Of a stretch of 12,887 nt of DNA, positions 6,257-12,887 are shown one piece after another. Source of the stretch: Verrucomicrobia bacterium UBA740 (lineage in GTDB: Bacteria; Verrucomicrobiota; Kiritimatiellia; RFP12; UBA1067); contig DBKW01000012.1 in NCBI GenBank assembly GCA_002298665.1, forward strand, positions 254-13,140. The letters run 5' to 3'. The notes beneath the pieces are model-generated. The model did not search any database. It was not told where the DNA came from and worked only from the letters and a program-made list of their open reading frames with translations. The position numbers and the translations under genes were made by a program. The number at the start of each line of letters is the position of its first letter. Positions within the stretch are counted from its first letter, which is position 1.

Positions 6257-7948
6257 CTACTGCTCCTCCGTCACGCGGATGATTTCCTTCACGCTCGTGA
6301 TCCCCGCGAAAACCTTCGCCCAGCCGTCCTCGCGCAACGTCGTCATGCCCTTCGAAAGCGCCAGATCGCGTATCTCGGAGGCGTTCTTGCGCTGGACGAT
6401 GGCCTGCTCGATATCCTCGTCCACCTCCAGGACTTCGAAGAGCGCCCGCCGCCCCTTGTAGCCCGTGTGCGAACATTTGTCGCACCCGCACGGCTCGAAA
6501 ACCGTCTCCTTCGCCGGCGGATACGGGAGCGTGTAGTACTTGCGGTCGAGCGGGACTTCCCGGCGGCAAAACGGGCAGAGCCGGCGGCAGAGACGCTGGC
6601 CCATGACCCCCGCCACGGCCGAGGCGATCAGAAACGGTTCCACGCCCATGTCCGTCAGACGCGGAAAAGCGCCCGCGGCGTCGTTCGTGTGGAGGGTCGA
6701 GAACACCATGTGGCCCGTCAGCGACGCGTTGATGGCGATTTCGGCCGTCTCGCGGTCGCGTATTTCGCCCACCATGATGATGTCCGGATCCTGGCGCAGA
6801 AACGCACGCAGCGCGCGCGCGAACGTCATGCCGATCGACGCCTGCATCTGGACCTGGTTGACGCCCGCCATGTGGTATTCTATCGGGTCTTCCGCCGTCA
6901 TGATGCGCACGTCCATCGTGTTGACTTCGTGCAAGAACGAATAGAGCGAGGTGGACTTGCCCGAGCCCGTGGGGCCCGTCACGAGGAAGATGCCGTTGGG
7001 ACGGTGGATGATCTTCTCCACGATCGCGTAGTCGCGCGGATTGAATCCCAAGTCCGCCATTTTCACGAAGTTCCCGCTCTTGGCCAGCAGACGCAGCGAA
7101 ACCGACTCGCCGTACGCCGCCGGCATCGTGGAGACGCGGATGTCGATGTCCTGTCCGCCGATCCGTATGCCGATGCGACCATCCATCGGCAGGCGCTTTT
7201 CGGCGATGTCCAGGTTCGCCATGACCTTGATGCGCGAGATGATGGCGGACTTCAGCCGGTTCAGCTGGGGCGGCACGTCCACCTTGTGCAAAAGCCCGTC
7301 GATGCGGTAGCGGATGCGCAATTCCGTTTCCTGCGGTTCAATGTGGATATCCGTCGCACCCTGCCGGTCGGCTTCCGCGATGATCTGGTTGACGAACTTG
7401 ACGATGGAAGCTTCCTCCCCCATCTCGTTCACGTCTATCGTCGTGAGCGTGCCGGCCTCGTCGTCCACCGTATAGCGCCCGTCGCCAATCATCTTCTCAA
7501 TGGCGTCCGCGCCGACGCCGTAGTATTTCTTGATGGCCTTGTCGACCGCCTCCTTCGTCGTCAGGACGAAGCGTACCGGCAGACGCGCAATCAGGCGCAA
7601 ACCGTCCAGCGCCGCCAGGTTGAAGGGATCGCTCGTCGCGACCGTCAGCGTGCGGCCATCCGTCTGCCAGGGCAGAATCCCGTATTGGTAGACGGCACTC
7701 GCCGGCAGGCGTCCCAGGGCTTCCGGGCTGGGCGGACGCGTCGCGAGGTCGATCGCCTCGACCCCCAGTTGCTTCGCCAGCGCCGCCAGGAACGCCGGCT
7801 CCCGCACGCCGCCGAATTTCACGGCGGCTTCCGCGAGACCCATCCCCGGATTTTGCGCGCGCTGCGCGCAGATGGTCGCAAGCTGTTCCTCCGAATAAAG
7901 GCCCGTGCTACGTAAAAGCCCGAGCGCGAATGTAGCCGGCATGTCCAT
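6257..7948 (-). CDS. gspE: GspE/PilB-type secretion or pilus assembly ATPase
   Basis: This is a 563-residue cytoplasmic hexameric ATPase of the type II secretion/type IV pilus class. A GspE N-terminal domain occupies about residues 20-140. The nucleotide-binding core has Walker A GPTGSGKS at 325-332, the Asp box near TAEDPIEY at 351-358, Walker B DIIMVGEIRD at 389-398 and the His box HMVFSTLHTND at 413-423. Four cysteines of the zinc-binding insert are seen as CPFC at 458-461 and CDKC at 489-492. The end, GITSVKEIIRVTEEQ, is typical of GspE. Three in-frame ATGs lie close together (7954, 7948, 7942). I chose 7948 because AAGGGG, overlapping the VWA stop, is 8 nt upstream of it but only 2 nt from 7954. 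The gap to the VWA gene is 13 nt. No other type II secretion or pilus gene is in the window, so GspE and PilB cannot be told apart. Confidence 0.93.
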   Translation of the reverse strand: MDMPATFALGLLRSTGLYSEEQLATICAQRAQNPGMGLAEAAVKFGGVREPAFLAALAKQLGVEAIDLATRPPSPEALGRLPASAVYQYGILPWQTDGRTLTVATSDPFNLAALDGLRLIARLPVRFVLTTKEAVDKAIKKYYGVGADAIEKMIGDGRYTVDDEAGTLTTIDVNEMGEEASIVKFVNQIIAEADRQGATDIHIEPQETELRIRYRIDGLLHKVDVPPQLNRLKSAIISRIKVMANLDIAEKRLPMDGRIGIRIGGQDIDIRVSTMPAAYGESVSLRLLAKSGNFVKMADLGFNPRDYAIVEKIIHRPNGIFLVTGPTGSGKSTSLYSFLHEVNTMDVRIMTAEDPIEYHMAGVNQVQMQASIGMTFARALRAFLRQDPDIIMVGEIRDRETAEIAINASLTGHMVFSTLHTNDAAGAFPRLTDMGVEPFLIASAVAGVMGQRLCRRLCPFCRREVPLDRKYYTLPYPPAKETVFEPCGCDKCSHTGYKGRRALFEVLEVDEDIEQAIVQRKNASEIRDLALSKGMTTLREDGWAKVFAGITSVKEIIRVTEEQ

Positions 7949-7961
7949 GTGCATATCCCCT

Positions 7962-9572
7962 TTATAGATGTTCGTCGACCGCGCGCAGGCGCGACCATTC
8001 CCGCGGCAATTCCGCGTCGAAGCCCGCCTGCGCGAGGCGGATCGTGTAGAATCCCTCGTACGCCTGCGCGCCATTGAGCCCGCGCACGGAAAACGCGACC
8101 TCGGGCGTCCCCTTCTTCACGCGGCCCAGAAAGACGACCGTATTGCCGCGATAGAGATTCTTCAAAACGCGCGGATAGATCTCCGCATCCGTCCCCTGGA
8201 CTGGAATGACGCGCATGTCGCTCAAAACCGGATCCCGGAAGCGCGCGCTCAGCGTCTCGATCCCCTCGCCCGCCTTCCAGCGGAACCCGTCGTACACGAA
8301 ACCCTCGCCCCGGTTGCCCTGCGTGAGAATGTCGATCAACTCCCGGTTGGCGCCGCTTTTGACGCCGTACATGTAGACGGAAACAAGTCCGTCGTTCAAC
8401 GCCGTGAAACGCGAAAGGATCTGCGCCGTTTCGCGCACCCCCGCCGTCGCTTCGCCGTCTGTGACCACAAGCGCGATCAACGGACGCCGCGGGTCGCGCG
8501 GCAGGGTCAGCACGCTCGCGATTGTCGCGAAAACGTCCGTCCGCCCGTGCGCGGCCAGATTCGAAAGCCACTTGTCCGCCTGCGCGAAACTCGCCGCGGT
8601 GCACGCCTGCCAACGCGAGAAGGCATAGGAATATTTGTCGCGGAACGCCACCAGGTTGAACCGGTCCCCCGTGTTGGTGGCGGAGCGCAAAATCCGCCGC
8701 GCAGCCTTTCGGCAACTCCCGAGACGGTCCCCGCCGATGGAACCCGAGGCATCGAGCAAGATGACGAGGTCCTTGGGGATGAGTGCGAGGGAGGCGCGCG
8801 GCTCGAGTTTGACGCCGAAATACGTCCATTCGCCCGCTGTGGCCGAAGTGAACGTGGCGTTCACGGCCGACGCGAGTTCACGTGTCTGGCGCACATTGAG
8901 GAGATTCCGGACCGCCTGCCGCTCTTCTTGCACGACCGCCGCGTCGACCTGGGGCAGAACCTCCGTGCGCGCGGCCTCCGCCACGGCCTGCGAAGACGCC
9001 TCCGCCCCTTCCGCCGCGGGCGTTTCCACCGGGGGCGCGGCAAGCGGCGCGGAAACCGCGGGCAATTCCAGCCGCGGCGCGGCGCTTTCGTTCGTCAACA
9101 GCGGCGCCTGCCGCGTGACGGACGGCAAAGCCGCAAGTTTGGGCGTTTCCGTGGGCAAGTGCGCCGGATAAGTCTCGGTGTTTTCCGCAGCCGTCAACTT
9201 CGGCGCCGAAAGCGCAACGTTTTCAGCCTCCGGTTCCGCGCCGATTTCCGGCAACGCCGCCGCCGGCGCGGAGGCTTCCTGCTCTTTCCCCAGGTCGGGC
9301 GCAAGGGCTGGCGACGCCGCGCCGCCTTGCGTGGCAGGCATGTCGGGTGCGTCTTTGTCCGCCTCGATATCGCCCATTTCCGCTATGTCGACGACTTCGG
9401 GGCGCGCAGGCATCTCACGGACGTGCAGCGTGCGTCGCGGATGCGCCATTTGGTTCTTCGCCGCGACGTGCGCCATGACCTGCGGACGCATGGCGAACAT
9501 GAACCCGACATGCGCAAAAAGCGAAATGACGAGAGCCAGAAGGAAGATGTCTTGCCGTCTTTCGCGCGTCAT
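7962..9572 (-). CDS. TonB-like membrane-anchored VWA-domain protein
   Basis: This 536-residue protein has a short basic N-terminus and one transmembrane helix at about residues 9-28. The helix contains S17-L-F-A-H21, the S-x3-H motif with which TonB (Ser16/His20) and TolA contact their ExbB/TolQ channels. A long spacer rich in Ala, Pro and Glu follows, to about residue 205, resembling the TonB periplasmic arm. A VWA domain runs from about 268 to 450 with a complete MIDAS metal site: DASGS at 274-278, Thr345 in GRTD, and Asp372 in TDGE. The tail (LYRGNTVVFLGRV, ELPREWSRLRAVDEHL) resembles the beta-rich segment that follows VWA in VIT/VWA proteins. No TonB C-terminal domain is present. The start at 9572 overlaps the TPR gene stop as ATGA and has AAGGAG 5 nt upstream. 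Domain calls are firm. The role as a PMF-driven, metal-dependent binding protein in the periplasm is inferred from the motif and the exbB-exbD context. Confidence 0.9.
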   Translation of the reverse strand: MTRERRQDIFLLALVISLFAHVGFMFAMRPQVMAHVAAKNQMAHPRRTLHVREMPARPEVVDIAEMGDIEADKDAPDMPATQGGAASPALAPDLGKEQEASAPAAALPEIGAEPEAENVALSAPKLTAAENTETYPAHLPTETPKLAALPSVTRQAPLLTNESAAPRLELPAVSAPLAAPPVETPAAEGAEASSQAVAEAARTEVLPQVDAAVVQEERQAVRNLLNVRQTRELASAVNATFTSATAGEWTYFGVKLEPRASLALIPKDLVILLDASGSIGGDRLGSCRKAARRILRSATNTGDRFNLVAFRDKYSYAFSRWQACTAASFAQADKWLSNLAAHGRTDVFATIASVLTLPRDPRRPLIALVVTDGEATAGVRETAQILSRFTALNDGLVSVYMYGVKSGANRELIDILTQGNRGEGFVYDGFRWKAGEGIETLSARFRDPVLSDMRVIPVQGTDAEIYPRVLKNLYRGNTVVFLGRVKKGTPEVAFSVRGLNGAQAYEGFYTIRLAQAGFDAELPREWSRLRAVDEHL

Positions 9573-11491
9573 TCGGACTCCTTCGGCAGCTTGTCCAATA
9601 TCTCTTGCGCCTCTTTCGCCGCCGCCTTGTCGTCGAACAGGGTCTGCACGACCGTCGCATAGCCGCGCGCCTCGCGAACCGCCCCCGCCGCCGCGCTCGC
9701 GCGCGCCAATTCCAGATAGGCCGCCAGACGTCGCGCCGCGTTCTGTCCATTGAGCGCGACCGCCTCGCCCAGCGTCCGCCGGGCCGCCGCATAATCTCCT
9801 GCGCGCACCTCCAGTTTCCCGAGGGCCAGCGCCGCCTCGGCGGCGGACTCCGTGCGCGCTTTTTCCGCGAGCGCGGCACGGTAGGTCGTCAGTGCGGACG
9901 CCAGATCGCCCTTTTTCTCTTCCGCCGCGCCCTTCAGGGCAAGCGCCATCTGCCGCCAAGCAGGCGTATCCGCGCGCGCCAGGATCGCCGCCGCGCACAG
10001 GAGCGCCGCTTCCGTATCGCCGCGCGCGAGGAGAAGTTCGCCGAGCGCCCGCGTTTTCACCGCGCTCATCCGCGCCGTGGCGCCCTCTCGCACGAGTTGC
10101 GCGTAGGCCGACGCCGCCGCATCCGTGCGTCCAGCCTCATAGTCGAAATCGGCGCACATCAACCGCGCCTCGCGCGCCTCGTCAAGCGAGAGCCCCTTCT
10201 CCAGCGCCTTTTTGAGGAATCCGGTCCCTTCCGCCGCATGCTCCAGGCGAAACGCCGCGATGCCCCGCCAATAGTAGGCCGAAGCCGTGTCCGCGCCCAG
10301 TTTGTCCGTCGCGAGCGCCTCGCCCAACCGTTTTTCCGCCGCGGACCATGCCTCCTCGCGGATATCGAGCAAGGCCAGGCGGTAGAGAGCCTGCGCCGCG
10401 TCCGCCGTCCCGGGGAAGCTCTTCACGGCTTGCGCATACACGCCGCGCGCTTCCGGCGAGCGTCCCGCCCATTCGTACGCCCAGCCGAGGCGCAGCGCAT
10501 CCGTCGCCCCACGCGAAAGTCTGGCGGCGGACTGCGCCGCGGCGATGAGTGCGTTCGTCTGGAACGCTGCGCGCGCCGCGTCGAAATCCATCCGGGCCTG
10601 CGCGAGTTCGGCCGCCTCCCGGGACCGTCCCGCGGGATACTTCACCAGATACGCCGCGTACAATTCCCGCGCCTGCGCCTTGTCCCCCAGCGCCGCCGCC
10701 GAAGCCGCCCGCAGATACGCCGCGTCGTCCGCCTCCAATCCTTCGCACAGCCGGACCGCCTCGGCGTACCGTCCCCGCAGATATTCGCTCCAGGCGGCAT
10801 ACAGCCGGACCTGCCCCGCCTCGGGGACCGCCGGATACAGCTTCAGAAACCGGCGGAAGAGCCGCGCGGCGTCGTCGTACTGCCTGTCGCCGTAGCAAAG
10901 CGCACCCGCGGCGTACAAAGCCTGTTGCGCGAGCCCGTCCTTCGTCGCATAGTGGAGCCCCAGATAGGCGCGCACCGCCTCGCGCCGCACCGACGGCGAG
11001 GTACTCGTCGCCAAAATCGCCGCGCGCCGGAACACCGCGTAGTCCGCGTAGGGCCCCTTGGGCTCCAGACGCCGGCACCGCTCCAGCAGCTCCGCATCCT
11101 TCAACTCCGCGCCCAAATGGTAGAGCGCCGCGGCGCGAATGGCGACCGGCACGGTGTCCGCATCCAGGAGACGCAGTTCGCGCACCTTTTCCCCCGCGTC
11201 CGGGATCAGGAGCGCCCGCATGAGACGCGCCCGCGGCGCATAGTCAGAAAGGGGCGAGCGGGCGAGCAGGCGGTCGTAGGCCGCGCGTGCCGCGGCCGCA
11301 TCGCCCTGTGCGCGGGCGCACTCCCCAAGCCGGTAGTCCAAATCGTCCGCCGAAACGCCCGACGCCCCGACGAGCGCGGCATATTCGCGCTGCGCCTCGG
11401 CATATTTGCCGCGGTCGTAGAGCCGATCCGCAAGCGCCATCCGGTCGGCCGGCAACAGCGCGAGCGCGGCGAGGAGGAGCGCGCCGGTCAT
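9569..11491 (-). CDS. Secreted tetratricopeptide-repeat protein
   Basis: This 640-residue protein has a hydrophobic N-terminus (LLLAALALLPADRMALA, followed by D) that reads as a signal peptide cleaved near residue 21. Almost all of the rest is Ala-rich paired helices in TPR style, for example DRLYDRGKYAEAQREYAAL, ARAQGDAAAARAAYDRLL, YGDRQYDDAARLFRRFLKL and EKKGDLASALTTYRAAL. There is no catalytic motif, so it is probably a periplasmic scaffold. The start at 11491 forms an ATGA overlap with the exbD stop and has GGAGGGGG 9 nt upstream. The signal peptide from this start lacks the usual positive residues, which lie just upstream in the same frame, so a longer form is possible. Its stop overlaps the VWA gene as ATGA. 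Being sandwiched between ExbD and a TonB-like protein recalls CpoB/YbgF, the TPR partner of Tol-Pal, but it is over twice as long and homology is not shown. Confidence 0.85.
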   Translation of the reverse strand: MTGALLLAALALLPADRMALADRLYDRGKYAEAQREYAALVGASGVSADDLDYRLGECARAQGDAAAARAAYDRLLARSPLSDYAPRARLMRALLIPDAGEKVRELRLLDADTVPVAIRAAALYHLGAELKDAELLERCRRLEPKGPYADYAVFRRAAILATSTSPSVRREAVRAYLGLHYATKDGLAQQALYAAGALCYGDRQYDDAARLFRRFLKLYPAVPEAGQVRLYAAWSEYLRGRYAEAVRLCEGLEADDAAYLRAASAAALGDKAQARELYAAYLVKYPAGRSREAAELAQARMDFDAARAAFQTNALIAAAQSAARLSRGATDALRLGWAYEWAGRSPEARGVYAQAVKSFPGTADAAQALYRLALLDIREEAWSAAEKRLGEALATDKLGADTASAYYWRGIAAFRLEHAAEGTGFLKKALEKGLSLDEAREARLMCADFDYEAGRTDAAASAYAQLVREGATARMSAVKTRALGELLLARGDTEAALLCAAAILARADTPAWRQMALALKGAAEEKKGDLASALTTYRAALAEKARTESAAEAALALGKLEVRAGDYAAARRTLGEAVALNGQNAARRLAAYLELARASAAAGAVREARGYATVVQTLFDDKAAAKEAQEILDKLPKESE

Positions 11492-11922
11492 TCGTCCGCA
11501 CCCCCTCCGGCGCCCTCCGGCGCGGTCGCGAACGAGAAGTTCCACACATTTGCCGCGCGGCACGCGTCCAGCACCTTTATGAGCGCGTCATACGGCGTCT
11601 GGCGGTCAGCTCGGATGATGACCGCCTGGTCCGGATAGAACGCGCTTATGCGCGCCAGGCGCGCCGTCAAATCCTCGATCGTCAGCGCAACGCCGTTCAC
11701 GCGGACCGTCCCGTCTTTCGTGATGTTGGCGATGATCTCCCCAGGCAGGCGATGCGGTTCGTCCGCCGTCGCCGCCCGCGGCAAGCGCACGGAAATCTCG
11801 CTTTCCCACTGCGAATAGACGCTGGCCGTCACGAAGAAGCACAAAAGGAGGAAGATGACGTCCAACATGGACGTCAATGCGAGGACGGGGACCTTCGGAC
11901 GCGTCTCAACCTTGAATTTCAT
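11488..11922 (-). CDS. exbD: ExbD/TolR-family stator protein
   Basis: This 144-residue protein has a short cytoplasmic N-terminus, one transmembrane helix at about residues 13-35 and a periplasmic domain of about 105 residues, the standard ExbD/TolR plan. The helix contains LTSMLDVIFLLLCFFV. Asp21 in it corresponds to the essential protonatable Asp of ExbD (Asp25 in E. coli) and TolR (Asp23). The periplasmic part has the usual pattern ending in VIIRADRQTPYDALIKVLDA. The start at 11922 was chosen because MKFKVETRPK directly precedes the helix and a GAGGT sequence lies 8 nt upstream. It overlaps the end of exbB by 17 nt. The stop overlaps the start of the next gene as ATGA. Together with ExbB it should drive the S-x3-H-anchored VWA protein encoded two genes downstream; that partnership is inferred. 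Confidence 0.92.
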   Translation of the reverse strand: MKFKVETRPKVPVLALTSMLDVIFLLLCFFVTASVYSQWESEISVRLPRAATADEPHRLPGEIIANITKDGTVRVNGVALTIEDLTARLARISAFYPDQAVIIRADRQTPYDALIKVLDACRAANVWNFSFATAPEGAGGGADE

Positions 11923-12391
11923 CCGCCTTGACCTCAAGAATCGCAATGAGTTTCGCCGCACGGCGACGGAAAATGGCATAACCGACCAAGGACGGAATCG
12001 CAATCGCCAGACCGAAGATGGTCGTCACGATCGCCTGCGACACGCCTTGCGCGAGCACGACCGGCTTCGCACCCGCCGTCACGTCCGCGGCGATCCCGCC
12101 AAACGCCTGGAACATCCCCAGCACCGTCCCCAAAAGACCCACGAGCGGTGCAATCGCCGCGATGTCCGCCAGCCACTCCACCGCAGCGAAAACGCCCCCG
12201 GCGATGCGCCCGCCTTCCGCCGCCGGATCCTTCGCCGCCTTTAGCCGCGCCAGCGCGTCCGGCAGGAACACGCCCGGACGCTGGCTATACCAGAGGTAGA
12301 TCATGACCGCAAACGCCATTACGGAGAAGAAAGCGAGCACCCACATCAGGAATCCGCCATATTGCCAAGCTTGTTCAAATGTGATATTCAT
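11906..12391 (-). CDS. exbB: ExbB/TolQ/MotA-family proton channel subunit, compact form
   Basis: This 161-residue inner-membrane protein should form the pentameric proton channel that, with ExbD, converts proton motive force into work on a periplasm-spanning partner. Three hydrophobic helices are visible, at about residues 13-35, 77-99 and 118-141. The second has the family signature APLVGLLGTVLGMFQAF, and the third reads QGVSQAIVTTIFGLAIAIP, matching the ExbB/TolQ channel helices. It is much shorter than E. coli ExbB (about 244 aa): the N-terminal periplasmic segment and the cytoplasmic loop between helices 1 and 2 are both reduced. The ATG at 12391 is the only start that keeps the whole first helix. 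It has no clear Shine-Dalgarno and sits 7 nt after a TATAAT box. The gene overlaps exbD by 17 nt and is first in the run. The family call is firm. ExbB, TolQ and other paralogues cannot be separated by sequence alone, and the genetic context argues against a classic TonB or Tol-Pal locus. Confidence 0.93.
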   Translation of the reverse strand: MNITFEQAWQYGGFLMWVLAFFSVMAFAVMIYLWYSQRPGVFLPDALARLKAAKDPAAEGGRIAGGVFAAVEWLADIAAIAPLVGLLGTVLGMFQAFGGIAADVTAGAKPVVLAQGVSQAIVTTIFGLAIAIPSLVGYAIFRRRAAKLIAILEVKADEIQG

Positions 12392-12398
12392 AGGCTCT

Positions 12399-12427
12399 AT
12401 TATACCAAAAACAGCCCGCCAACTGAA
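12399..12427 (-). promoter_or_regulatory. Promoter of the exbB-dnaE run, probably leaderless
   Basis: On the minus strand a perfect TATAAT (12399-12404) is preceded, after 17 nt, by TTCAGT (12422-12427), a 3-of-6 match to the -35 consensus. The sequence further upstream is AT-rich compared with its surroundings. The -10 box ends 7 nt before the exbB ATG, so transcription should begin at or within a couple of bases of the start codon. No good ribosome binding site lies in between. It is the only strong promoter-like sequence before the seven-gene run. The call is by consensus only. Confidence 0.5.
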
Positions 12428-12841
12428 CCGTTATTTTCGTTTTGTCGTGTCCACAAAAACACACCCTGTCGTGAAACACCCGGGACAGGGCGTTCCGACG
12501 GGTGGAGAGCGAAAGCGGATACGCGAACGGACTCCGGGCCGGTCCAAAAGTCCGTTGCCTTTGAGGCCGCAGACAACCGCCCGCTTCCCGTCCGTCCACG
12601 GCACGAACCTGTTCTTCGCCGTGACCCATTCCGCCGACAAGTCTCCAATCCGGCGCGCACCTTCCTCAACAAGGGTAAAGGCTGTCCCGTCCGTCCCGTA
12701 TGTCCCCTAGGCGGTCCGTTTACCCCCCCCTCTGATTCTGCAACCCTACAGCTCCCTGTCACCCGCCGCAAGAAACGGACCGCACCCGCGGCAAGATGGA
12801 TATTTTCCCCGCGAAACCCCCTGTCCATACCCCCCGCAGGG
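12405..12841. other. Non-coding region upstream of exbB
   Basis: Apart from the promoter and repeats listed separately, no supported gene is seen in this stretch. The longest open frames are of low-complexity, Arg/Pro-rich or Ser-rich composition without domains, and they overlap the repeats. Recurrent GGGAC/GTCCC motifs and a small hairpin (12818-12823 with 12837-12842) are present. Confidence 0.5.
12716..12750 (+). repeat. Dispersed repeat, right copy (upstream of exbB)
   Basis: CCGTTTAC (12716-12723), an 11-nt pyrimidine spacer, ATTCTGCAAC (12735-12744) and CCTACA match the blocks at 755-793 in inverted orientation. The two copies therefore bracket the seven-gene run. About 30 nt upstream there are closely spaced GTCCC motifs (12685-12708). 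Confidence 0.45.
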
Positions 12842-12887
12842 GACGGTATCTAACATGCGCATGTGACGGGGTCTAACATGCGCATGT
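12842..12887. repeat. Two tandem 23-bp units, each with a 12-bp palindrome
   Basis: Two adjacent 23-bp units (12842-12864 and 12865-12887) differ at only two positions. Each ends in the perfect palindrome ACATGCGCATGT. The second unit stops exactly at the window edge, so the array may continue. It could be a minisatellite or paired binding sites for a dimeric regulator. Confidence 0.7.

Noticed and set aside
5987..7915. 642-codon plus-strand open frame across rpoN and gspE
   Set aside because: It spans two firmly identified minus-strand genes and their junction, and its Arg-rich product has no recognisable motif.
9572..9998. N-terminal extension of the VWA gene to 9998
   Set aside because: The frame is open but overlaps the TPR gene with Gly/Arg-rich sequence; the ATGA overlap, ribosome binding site and membrane helix all favour 9572.
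9605..11638. 677-codon plus-strand open frame antisense to the TPR gene
   Set aside because: It is an Arg-rich shadow frame caused by codon bias in the Ala-rich TPR gene.
12362..12853. 163-codon plus-strand open frame upstream of exbB
   Set aside because: It begins inside exbB, covers the exbB promoter and dispersed repeats, and its product has no recognisable feature.

Overview
The window is a GC-rich bacterial chromosome segment. About 11.5 kb of it (869-12391) is one unbroken run of seven minus-strand genes, flanked by roughly 870 bp and 500 bp of repeat-rich non-coding DNA. The gene content (ExbB/ExbD, a secretion-type ATPase, sigma-54, a DnaE replicase) fits a Gram-negative, diderm bacterium. 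The mix of short GC-rich palindromes and a lone GspE/PilB ATPase would suit a PVC-type lineage such as Kiritimatiellota/Verrucomicrobiota, but that placement is an impression and not a demonstrated fact.

Read in the direction of transcription (right to left), the order is exbB, exbD, a secreted TPR protein, a membrane-anchored von Willebrand A (VWA) protein, a GspE/PilB-type ATPase, rpoN and dnaE. Every junction is tight: exbB/exbD overlap by 17 nt, exbD/TPR and TPR/VWA each overlap as ATGA, and the last three gaps are 13, 5 and 13 nt. This looks like one translationally coupled transcription unit. A promoter with a perfect TATAAT box lies only 7 nt before the exbB start, so the mRNA may be leaderless. 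A GC hairpin followed by four T residues about 130 nt beyond dnaE is the best terminator candidate.

The first four genes look like a proton-motive-force machine. ExbB and ExbD are the proton-channel stator. The VWA protein has the TonB/TolA layout: a short N-terminus, one transmembrane helix carrying the S-x3-H motif, and a long Ala/Pro/Glu-rich periplasmic spacer. It ends, however, in a VWA domain with a complete metal site, not in a TonB C-terminal domain. The TPR protein resembles the periplasmic TPR partners of Tol-Pal-like systems. I infer a PMF-coupled VWA effector working in the periplasm. This is the most interesting content of the window.

The left flank (1-868) holds the 5' remnant of an IS110-family transposase gene, with a one-base deletion and a truncation. 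Its leader contains an inverted repeat placed to hide the ribosome binding site in read-through transcripts but not in the element's own transcript. Around it are two hairpins with compensated stem changes, a 12-bp inverted repeat enclosing the remnant, and an unexplained structured stretch at 222-350 beginning with a boxA-like/TTGACA motif. The right flank (12405-12887) has no convincing gene. It carries a diverged inverted copy of a repeat also found after dnaE, and two tandem 23-bp units, each with a 12-bp palindrome, that run to the window edge.
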